A DNA stretch of 37,459 nucleotides, taken from Fibrobacteria bacterium. GTDB taxonomy: Bacteria; Fibrobacterota; Fibrobacteria; UBA11236. The DNA lies in assembly GCA_017881725.1 (NCBI GenBank), contig JADGQO010000031.1:1-37459 (forward strand). The letters run 5' to 3'. Under the pieces are notes generated by a model. The model did no database searches. It was not told the origin of the DNA and saw only the letters and a program-made list of their open reading frames with translations. Below are positions 31,800-37,459 of the stretch, in pieces (the stretch's first letter is position 1; every line of letters starts with the position of its first letter). The position numbers and the translations under genes are program-made.

Positions 31800-32171
31800 A
31801 TGAAATTTCCTGCTATTCGAGTTCCCGCTATTCCTTATCCCACGAAGTTCGCCGTCCTTTCCAATTTTTCGGCCGCCCTGTTTTTTCCGGGCTGCGCGCA
31901 GACGACCTATTGGAAGGACGGGGACGCCTGTTCGCAAATCGTGGAGAACCGCAAGGAAATGGAGGACATCGATGCTCGGTTGGATCGGTTGAACGCGGAC
32001 ACGGCCTCGCAAACCAAGTCGTCGCGCGAGTCGCAAATCCTTGCCCTGCAAAACAAAAAGCGGGACCTGGGATTATCCAGCGAAAGGCTGGCGCCGAATT
32101 GCAAACCCTCGCTGGATCCAATCCGCAGTCCCAAAGAGCCGCGCGTGGGCGACCAAGATCGGCAGCGCTAA
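31800..32171 (+). CDS. Short putative lipoprotein with coiled coil
   Basis: A 123-residue protein. A weakly hydrophobic start ends in a lipobox-like LFFPGC (Cys32; the Pro is unusual). The middle is a strongly heptad-like, charged helix (VENRKEMEDIDARLDRLNAD; LALQNKKRDLGLSSERL). The leader before ATG at 31800 is AT-rich with a weak AAGGG. It could be a small envelope linker, but nothing specific is known. The stretch 32172-32380 that follows holds no gene I would support. Confidence 0.5.
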   Translation: MKFPAIRVPAIPYPTKFAVLSNFSAALFFPGCAQTTYWKDGDACSQIVENRKEMEDIDARLDRLNADTASQTKSSRESQILALQNKKRDLGLSSERLAPNCKPSLDPIRSPKEPRVGDQDRQR

Positions 32172-32380
32172 GGATGGACGCGCGCCCATTTGGCATCAGG
32201 GGTTGTTATAAATAATGATAGGGTCTCTTCCCTACTGATTTCCGCCCGATTACTACTTGGGTTTGACACTGCAAGTGAATACGTTCCATCGATGAAGACG
32301 TGGAATCCGCTGCTTGATCCCATCGGGTTGATTGATATACGGCGTATGCACCATATTTTGTGGTCCAATTCTTTCTTTTA

Positions 32381-32635
32381 TCAGGCCACTTTCTTGCGGT
32401 TACCGGTGGGTACTTGGGAGGCATAATAGTCCAATAAATTTCGGATAATTTTTTGATATTGGGTATGGTGCTTGTTGGCCATGCTTTTGAAGAAATCAAT
32501 ACTAGATTCCTTCAGATTAATGGTCACCCTTACGTTCTTCTCCTTCAATACCAAATCCTTCGGAGAAGGCAGAAAGTCTTTTACGATTTCCAATTCGCCC
32601 ATTGGCTCATCCGTGTACTTAATTTTCTTTTTCAT
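32381..32635 (-). CDS. brnA: BrnA-like antitoxin
   Basis: An 84-residue protein. It begins MKKKIKYTDEPMGELEIV and has the ribbon-helix-helix style strand VRVTINLKESSIDFFKSMA followed by a helix ending IIRNLLDYYASQ, typical of BrnA/CopG-type antitoxins. The C-terminus has an extra basic tail (VPTGNRKKVA). It overlaps the BrnT-like toxin stop by 17 bases. It should neutralise the toxin and repress the pair by binding its promoter (family knowledge). Confidence 0.85.
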   Translation of the reverse strand: MKKKIKYTDEPMGELEIVKDFLPSPKDLVLKEKNVRVTINLKESSIDFFKSMANKHHTQYQKIIRNLLDYYASQVPTGNRKKVA

Positions 32636-32891
32636 ATGTTTTCTTTCCTTTCCGCCAGTATCCCGCTCCAATGATCCTGATTTTCTTTTCTCGGAAGGTA
32701 AACCGAACAGTCATAATCCCGCCTTTTACCTTACCCATGCAGTAATGCCGCTTTTCATGTGACGAATGTGTTTTGTCAAATGCCATGATTCTCTTTGGGT
32801 CCAGGAATGCTTCTTGTGCCGCTTCGAATGATACCCCATGCTTTTCTTGATTGGCTCCATTCTTTCCTTCATCCCATTCAAACGAATCCAT
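32619..32891 (-). CDS. brnT: BrnT-like RNase toxin
   Basis: A 90-residue protein starting MDSFEWDEGKNGANQEKHGV, the classic BrnT N-terminus, with SFEAAQEAFLDPKR, HYCMGKVKGGIMTVRFTFR and a C-terminal RKGKKTYE. BrnT is a ribonuclease related to RelE. I chose ATG at 32891 over one five codons upstream because family members start at M-x-F-EWD. An AT-rich promoter-like stretch lies just upstream. Confidence 0.88.
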   Translation of the reverse strand: MDSFEWDEGKNGANQEKHGVSFEAAQEAFLDPKRIMAFDKTHSSHEKRHYCMGKVKGGIMTVRFTFREKKIRIIGAGYWRKGKKTYEKEN

Positions 32892-32984
32892 CCCATAAGG
32901 ATACATATTTTTATATGCATATTCCAGGGAGCCTTATGGCCCCACGGGCCCCACGCCATTAACCCGGTTGTATTTGGTTTTTAA

Positions 32985-33125
32985 GGGAAAAGACGGGTTG
33001 AAGAATCGGCCGCTCAGCGCGAAGCGCGTTTACTTGAAGCCTTAAATCAAAGCTTTATCCCGGCCGTAAAACAATTAATTAAACATCCCAACCAATCCGA
33101 TACTCCGGTGGGGAACCGCAAATAA
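32985..33125 (+). pseudogene. Orphan coding-like fragment
   Basis: A 46-codon frame between a TAA and the stop at 33123-33125 reads like coding sequence: RRVEESAAQREARLLEALNQ, then SFIPAVKQLIKHPNQSD and PVGNRK. It contains no ATG, GTG or TTG to start from, so I read it as the tail of a decayed gene. Confidence 0.3.
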
Positions 33126-33168
33126 CAAAGTACGGAAAAATCCCGCGTGAAAGAGTAGTTTAATCCTT

Positions 33169-33330
33169 ATGAAAAACTTTCAACCCGGAATCACCGACGC
33201 CTTGTTCCGTTTCACGCGGCCCATCACGACGGCCTATTTCTGGCGCCCGCCCATGGCAAAGGGCAAGCTCGATTTAAGAATCATCATGGGCGCCACCGCT
33301 GGTGTCGGCGCCGGAAAAAAGGGGAAATAA
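33169..33330 (+). CDS. 53-residue protein coupled to a peroxiredoxin, resembling a DyP-peroxidase tail
   Basis: MKNFQPGITDALFRFTRPIT, then TAYFWRPPMAKGKLDL and a Gly/Ala/Lys end (GAGKKGK). The TAA shares its last A with the ATG of the peroxiredoxin gene (TAATG), a strong sign that both are translated from one message. FTRPITTAYFWRPP resembles the C-terminal strand of DyP-type peroxidases (a pattern such as F-T-G-FF-PP). Alternatively it is a small independent protein. No full DyP gene is next to it, so it may be the remnant of one or a peptide of its own. Confidence 0.55.
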   Translation: MKNFQPGITDALFRFTRPITTAYFWRPPMAKGKLDLRIIMGATAGVGAGKKGK

Positions 33331-33980
33331 TGTTTGGATTATCCTGGAAAATCATCGCCCTGCCCGTTCTTGCGGGCAGGCTCGCCGCACTGGCCGTCCT
33401 TGCCGCATCGATCGGCAACTTGGCCGTCGCATCCGCTTCCAGTTCCGCATCCGCATCCGCATCCCGAACCGCATCCGGGCCCGACACCGCCAAAGCCCAA
33501 TCCCAATCCCCAAGCGCCGACTCCATCGTCATCGGACGTTCCGCGCCCAACTTCACGCTCCGCAATCAAAGCGGTGGTCAAACCCAATTGCAGGATTTCC
33601 TAGGCCACTGGGTAGTGTTGTATTTCTACCCCAAGGATTTCACCGGCGGCTGCACGGTGGAGGCGCATAATTTCCAACGCGACTCCGCGGCCTATGCCAA
33701 AGCGGATGCGGTGATTCTCGGCGTCAGCGTCGACAACGTGAAATCGCACCAGGGTTTTTGCACCCAGGAAAAATTGAATTTCAAACTATTGGCCGATACC
33801 GCCGGGATGGTTTCCAAGCAGTACCATTCGCTCAGAAACGTCCTGGGATTCAAGCTCGCGGTCCGCAACACCTTCATCATCGACCCGCAGGGCAAGGTAG
33901 CGCGCATTTTCCTGGGCGTGAAACCGCAAGGCCATAGCGAGGAAGTGTTGGCGGCCTTGGCGGAGTTGCGGAAACGCTAG
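33330..33980 (+). CDS. Exported PrxQ/BCP-type peroxiredoxin
   Basis: A 216-residue protein. A signal or anchor segment (ALPVLAGRLAALAVLAASIG) is followed by a Ser/Ala repeat linker (SSSASASASRTAS, from a 6-bp repeat). The peroxiredoxin domain starts near residue 66: APNFTLRNQSGG, VVLYFYPKDFTGGCTVEAHN, with peroxidatic Cys108. The usual PrxQ resolving Cys five residues later is His113; Cys144 in HQGFCTQEK could substitute. It likely reduces peroxides in the periplasm. It is coupled to the 53-residue gene upstream. Confidence 0.9.
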   Translation: MFGLSWKIIALPVLAGRLAALAVLAASIGNLAVASASSSASASASRTASGPDTAKAQSQSPSADSIVIGRSAPNFTLRNQSGGQTQLQDFLGHWVVLYFYPKDFTGGCTVEAHNFQRDSAAYAKADAVILGVSVDNVKSHQGFCTQEKLNFKLLADTAGMVSKQYHSLRNVLGFKLAVRNTFIIDPQGKVARIFLGVKPQGHSEEVLAALAELRKR

Positions 33981-33991
33981 GAAGAGTTTTT

Positions 33992-34036
33992 GGAACCATG
34001 CGGTGGTTCCTTTACGGGTAGGCTCACTTCTCGGTC
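33992..34036 (+). repeat. Dispersed repeat, copy 9
   Basis: GGAACCATGCGGTGGTTCC, TTTACGGGTAGGCTCACTTC, TCGGTC. Its main stem GGAACC/GGTTCC differs from copies 7 and 8 by a paired C-G to A-T change. It sits 12 bases after the peroxiredoxin stop. Confidence 0.92.
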
Positions 34037-34083
34037 TGATGGCGTCGCTAAAGCCCCAAGTTCATCGGGCCGTCAACCGCATG

Positions 34084-34167
34084 CGACGGCGCTACGCCTT
34101 CGCGTCTGTAGGTTCAATTGTCCGGCGACGGCGCTACGCCTTCGCGTCGGTAGGTTCAATTGTCCGG
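34084..34167. repeat. Tandem 42-bp duplication at the 3' end of the YfhO-like gene
   Basis: Units 34084-34125 and 34126-34167 are nearly identical (one mismatch seen: GTCTGTAGG versus GTCGGTAGG), followed by nine more matching bases. On the minus strand the duplicated DNA encodes RTIEPTDAKA and a stop, so the gene's last ten codons and stop are repeated just downstream of the real stop. Confidence 0.85.
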
Positions 34168-36614
34168 CGACGGCGCAGCCTGCGGATCAAAAGGCCGAGG
34201 CCTCCCAACAGCGCGGGCAATCCATAACTGAATCCCGCGAGGGCGAAAAATTTTCCCGGATGGTATTCGATTTCCATTCCGGCAGCATCCCGATCGGCAA
34301 GCAAGGCCATGAAATGGCTCGCGGTTTCCCGCACCGGTTTCCATGCTCCGCCCTCCACGCGATATCGCCAACCCGTCGCAAAGCGCTCGCGGAACAAAAG
34401 AGTATCACCGGCTTTCCAATTTCCTCTCACGATGACGAAACCATCCCGCAGTTCCCGGACGCAAAGATCCCGGTATCCGGAAAACCCCTCAGCACAGGCA
34501 GTGGAACTCCGGGAGGAATCAACGTCTCGCTCCGCCGGCATCGTTTGCACCGGCGTCACCGTCAACATCGCGTGTGGCACCTCCATTGCCAACATCGGCG
34601 TCATTGCCCCCGTCGTCATCCTCAACCTCAAAGATTCGAAGCGTGGCTTCCAGCCTTCCACCTCGTAGGCGTACACATCCCCGAATTTACCCAACCACTG
34701 CAAGCCATCACCTGCGAAATGGTCGGCGGTAAAGTTGGTAAACAGGTAACGGTCGGATTTCCCCGCAGGGGTAAGGCCCGATTCCCAAGGCCACATCAAC
34801 GGCAAATAGGCCGAAACATGCCGGTACCCGAAGATGGCGTGAATGCCGTAACTGAAGACCGTCTTTTCCCGTTCCAACAATCCGAAATGCGCCACCGGAT
34901 CATTATGCATCATCCACTTCTCGCTCTCGCCGTATTCCAAGGCATGGTTGACGCGCCAGAAAGGCCGGGTGGATGTGTCGAGAACCACGGCGCTGGCAGG
35001 CGGTTCCCGATAATAGCTGGAGGGAAACAGAGAAAAATGTTCCCAATGCACGCGCAGGAGATCCAGGAGCAAAATCAGATACAGGGCGGGCAAAAACCGT
35101 TTCCCCAGACGGACGAAGAGCCAAACCGTACCGGCCGAAATCGTTAGCAAGACGAAGTCCAAAATGTCCTTGCTAAGGAGCAGCGAAAGCTTGGGGAAAT
35201 AATCCTTGTCGGGATTGGGAAGCGGTTGCAGCATGTTCGCAAAATGGAGCAGGAGTGGGTAAAGCGCGCGGGCCGAATGCAAGGCGGCGAAGAGGCTCGC
35301 CAGCGCCAGGGCGACGACGAGAGCCACGGATAAGGCGCGTCCTCGCCTGGGCCGGGCCGCGAAACGCTGGAACCCATGGGCGGAAAGCGTGGCCAGCGCG
35401 AAGACGAACAGAATCAGCCACCGGGCCGGAATGCGGAGATGATTGAAAAAGGGTAAGCGGTACAACAATTGGCTCGCCCCCAGCCGGTACCCGAAAGCGA
35501 ACCAAAGCCCGATGAGTCCGATGGCCCATAGCCAGAGAAGGTCCCGGCTCGCCCGCCTCGGCGAAGCGAATAGGCAGAAAAACAGTCCCAAGCCGCCGAT
35601 GTACAAAAACACTTCACCCCACAACTCCCCGCCCCACCAGGATGCGTTGGATGGACTCCCCAGAATATTGGGCGCCAACAGGGACAGCAAATGCAGCGCG
35701 CGAAAGGAGCCCGTGGAGAAGCGAAAGAACGTGAAATCACTATGCTCAAACACGGTGGGTATCTTGCCCGTTACTCCCGTCTCCCATCCGGAGCTGTCAT
35801 AGCGCACTGTGCTTTGCACCAAATCCGCGAACGGAATCAACAGGGGCAGGCACCAGATCAGCGCCAGCAAGTGGCCGCCCACTATCCAGGCCAGGGAACG
35901 GCGCGAGCTTGGACTACCCAAGGAACCGGTAGTCTCGGAACGCAAACAGGCGCGCCGGATCGCACCCACAGTAAAGCATCCGATCAACACCGCCGTGGCC
36001 GCCGAGGCTTGCGGGTGACCGCCTAAGGTTTGCAACGCCACAGCCCCCGCATACAGGCATACGTTTTTGGGGCCCGGGGCGGCGCGCAAGCGGAGAAAGG
36101 CGGCCAGCACCAACGGCATCCAGGCCCATCCCGCTAAAAAAGTCGCGTGCTCATGCCGGGCCAGCATGGTCCCGGACAATGCGAAGCATATTCCCGCCCA
36201 ATACGCCGCGAATGGCTTCAACCGCAAACAGGGTCCCAGCTTGAGGAACCCGTATATGCCCAACGAAAAATGGAAGGCGTAAAAAAGCAAAATGCCGATA
36301 TGCGGTGAAAGCGGTCCGAACAAAACCCACGTGACGGGATACAGATATCCCGATTGCCAATAGGCGTGCATGGGCATCCCGCATTGGTAGCTGGAACTCC
36401 ACAGCGGAAACGGATGCAGCAAAGACCAATCCTTATGGAAGTCCCAGAAATAACAGAAGTACGCATACAACATGTCGTTCTTGAGCACCGGGCTCTGCAC
36501 CAACAACTTGGGCAGCACCGGGGCCAATCCCGGCAAGGCGCAAAGCAGAAAAACTTTCAATTTGTACACCTGCGTATTGTACGTCTCCAAAACGCCAAGT
36601 GAAAGCGAAAGCAT
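34134..36614 (-). CDS. YfhO-like integral membrane protein
   Basis: An 826-residue protein with about 12-13 membrane segments and a large C-terminal soluble portion. MLYAYFCYFWDFHKDWSLLH, GMPMHAYWQSGYLYP and the long cytosol/periplasm loop FNHLRIPARWLILFVFAL match the YfhO / GT-C-like family involved in polymer or glycan glycosylation. It ends in an arginine cluster (RRLRRRRTIEP). ATG at 36614 is chosen; the frame remains open upstream into the dispersed repeat, where a GTG start would give a spurious MSLPVKGPPHG prefix. Its real substrate is unknown. The 3' end lies in a 42-bp tandem duplication. Confidence 0.82.
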   Translation of the reverse strand: MLSLSLGVLETYNTQVYKLKVFLLCALPGLAPVLPKLLVQSPVLKNDMLYAYFCYFWDFHKDWSLLHPFPLWSSSYQCGMPMHAYWQSGYLYPVTWVLFGPLSPHIGILLFYAFHFSLGIYGFLKLGPCLRLKPFAAYWAGICFALSGTMLARHEHATFLAGWAWMPLVLAAFLRLRAAPGPKNVCLYAGAVALQTLGGHPQASAATAVLIGCFTVGAIRRACLRSETTGSLGSPSSRRSLAWIVGGHLLALIWCLPLLIPFADLVQSTVRYDSSGWETGVTGKIPTVFEHSDFTFFRFSTGSFRALHLLSLLAPNILGSPSNASWWGGELWGEVFLYIGGLGLFFCLFASPRRASRDLLWLWAIGLIGLWFAFGYRLGASQLLYRLPFFNHLRIPARWLILFVFALATLSAHGFQRFAARPRRGRALSVALVVALALASLFAALHSARALYPLLLHFANMLQPLPNPDKDYFPKLSLLLSKDILDFVLLTISAGTVWLFVRLGKRFLPALYLILLLDLLRVHWEHFSLFPSSYYREPPASAVVLDTSTRPFWRVNHALEYGESEKWMMHNDPVAHFGLLEREKTVFSYGIHAIFGYRHVSAYLPLMWPWESGLTPAGKSDRYLFTNFTADHFAGDGLQWLGKFGDVYAYEVEGWKPRFESLRLRMTTGAMTPMLAMEVPHAMLTVTPVQTMPAERDVDSSRSSTACAEGFSGYRDLCVRELRDGFVIVRGNWKAGDTLLFRERFATGWRYRVEGGAWKPVRETASHFMALLADRDAAGMEIEYHPGKFFALAGFSYGLPALLGGLGLLIRRLRRRRTIEPTDAKA

Positions 36615-36690
36615 ATGGTTTGCGAACCCGACCGGAAAAGGTCCTGATAAGATTCCTGCGGCAGCCCCAAATTTACGGCAAAGCCTTATT

Positions 36691-36734
36691 GACCCATGCG
36701 GTGGGCCCTTTACGGGCAGGCTCACTTCCGGGTC
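36691..36734 (+). repeat. Dispersed repeat, copy 10
   Basis: GACCCATGCGGTGGGCCC, TTTACGGGCAGGCTCACTTC, CGGGTC. It lies between divergent genes. A short TCCG...CGGA hairpin followed by ATTTTTCT lies just downstream (36750-36782). Confidence 0.88.
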
Positions 36735-36808
36735 TCACCAAGGATTACTCCGAAATCCATGGTCATCGGAAATTTTTCTAATTCAAACTTGCACGCATCG
36801 ACTCACCC

Positions 36809-37240
36809 ATGGGCATTCAAAAAGACAAACTCTCGGACCAGCAAAAAAACGAAGTCGAAAGGCTGCGCCAATTCGCCGTGCGTAACCGCTTCGAGCTCAA
36901 AATGAACAGCACGCGCTGGCGGGCCGCCATTGACGCCTTGCTGGCGTTCACGCAGTATTCGCTCGGTTACCGGGTGAAATGCATCACCGACAAGCAGGAA
37001 CCGGACGGTTTTTGGCGCGCGGATTTCCCCGCAGGTCTGCCTTTATATAACGCCATCGAATGGTTGGAAGTGGAATTCGCGCCGCCACCCTTCGGTGGCG
37101 CGCCCGCCGGTGCAGCTCGCGAGTTGCGCCTGGCTTTGCCGGAAGCGTTGCGAAACCTGGGACGGACTTTGGAGATAGCCAAGGTTCCTTTTAATGCGAT
37201 GCCCCAGGGCCTGCGTATCGTGGGCTATACTCGCACTTAG
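36809..37240 (+). CDS. Small cytosolic protein, possibly DUF6678-like
   Basis: A 143-residue protein without signal peptide. Charged start (KDKLSDQQKNEVERLRQFA), then MNSTRWRAAIDALLAF, PDGFWRADFPAG, YNAIEWLEVEF and a closing VPFNAMPQGLRIVGYTR. The NxTxW..L and 'IEW-E' elements resemble DUF6678 proteins, a loose match only. A PPPFGGAPAGA insertion sits over a palindrome (37079-37104). No ribosome site is evident before ATG at 36809. Next to cysS, but no functional link is visible. Confidence 0.6.
   Translation: MGIQKDKLSDQQKNEVERLRQFAVRNRFELKMNSTRWRAAIDALLAFTQYSLGYRVKCITDKQEPDGFWRADFPAGLPLYNAIEWLEVEFAPPPFGGAPAGAARELRLALPEALRNLGRTLEIAKVPFNAMPQGLRIVGYTRT
37079..37104. repeat. Palindrome within the small gene
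   Basis: GCGCCGCCACC-CTTC-GGTGGCGCGCC: a 5-bp CCACC/GGTGG core extended by GCGC-rich flanks, with a four-base loop. REP-like, but only one copy is seen and it lies inside the reading frame. Confidence 0.4.
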
Positions 37241-37356
37241 CACGGTAAAGCTACGGTTCGAAATCCTTCGTCCGGCAAAAATCCGTCCTCGGTTCCCGCC
37301 TTTTCCATGCCCGGTTAATTCCTAACTTTAGGCTTTCCTTTAATCCGGTTGGCCCC

Positions 37357-37459
37357 ATGTCCGAAGCCTTGAGTTTTTACAACACCGCGTCCCGCAAACA
37401 AGAGGTATTCGAACCTCGGCAACCGGGCGTCGTGAGCATGTATTGCTGTGGACCCACGG
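37357..37459 (+). CDS. cysS: Cysteinyl-tRNA synthetase, N-terminal start only (3' partial)
   Basis: Thirty-four residues before the window ends: [20 protein letters not shown], then [14 protein letters not shown]. The pattern YNTxSR..exFxPxxPGxVxMYxCGPT is the class I start of CysRS; the Cys of CGPT is one zinc ligand. The extra Cys before it (YCCGPT instead of YVCGPT) is a variant. It charges tRNA-Cys. No clear ribosome site (TTAATCCGGTTGG upstream) and no T-box-like leader in the preceding 110 bases. Confidence 0.9.
   Translation, partial: MSEALSFYNTASRKQEVFEPRQPGVVSMYCCGPT

Noticed and set aside
32190-32426. Plus-strand frame over the BrnA end
   Set aside because: Antisense to a good antitoxin gene, no family resemblance, no ribosome site.
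1236-36734. CRISPR array
   Set aside because: The repeat copies are kilobases apart, in both orientations, and vary in sequence; there are no regularly spaced repeats or cas genes.
1-37459. tRNA, rRNA, transposase or integrase genes
   Set aside because: None recognised on either strand; the repeat family therefore has no autonomous partner in this window.

Overview
The window is about 37 kb of a moderately GC-rich, dense Gram-negative chromosome. Lipoproteins, an outer-membrane barrel, FlgD/T9SS-like C-terminal tails on two secreted proteins, a PEP-CTERM protein, a clade II nos operon and a kaiC-kaiB-kinase set suggest an environmental didermal bacterium of the Fibrobacterota/Bacteroidota/Gemmatimonadota kind. 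The lineage is inference; there is no rRNA or tRNA gene here to fix it.

Layout. 1-1180: end of a secreted YCF48-like beta-propeller protein. 1266-2087 (-): a MNT-type nucleotidyltransferase with a small overlapping partner, plus a second copy of that module whose nucleotidyltransferase is only a remnant. 2276-8933 (-): nitrous oxide reduction operon, in transcription order cytochrome c, nosZ (clade II type), a membrane protein fused to NosL, nosD, nosF, nosY. 9372-14454: an orphan set resembling cargo genes of contractile injection systems: OmpA-like protein with an insertion, a Cys-His-Asp transglutaminase-like protein, a lipoprotein, and across a divergent gap a protein with an Ig-like tail. 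14516-18796: a membrane TPR protein, an AAA_14/DUF4143 ATPase and a lipoprotein. 19196-23461 (+): double-domain KaiC, KaiB-like protein, hybrid histidine kinase. 23597-27812: polysaccharide deacetylase, membrane alpha/beta hydrolase, PEP-CTERM protein. 28056-30810 (+): five coupled genes (DUF4810, GNA1162/DUF799, CsgG, PEGA, beta-barrel), probably one envelope complex. 30937-34000: secreted unknowns, a BrnT/BrnA toxin-antitoxin pair, a 53-residue gene coupled to a peroxiredoxin. 34134-36614 (-): YfhO-like membrane protein. 36809-37459: small unknown, then the start of cysS.

The most unusual signal is a dispersed intergenic repeat of about 45 bp, with a conserved AGGCTCACTT core and a hairpin that varies compensatorily. 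It occurs ten times plus one degenerate copy, in both orientations and in every kind of gene junction, but never inside a gene. I do not recognise it as a described element. Other signals worth attention are a six-unit octanucleotide repeat inside the kaiB-like gene, a tandem operator-like pair with a 21-bp period upstream of kaiC, the membrane-NosL fusion, and two promoters placed so that the mRNA could be leaderless.
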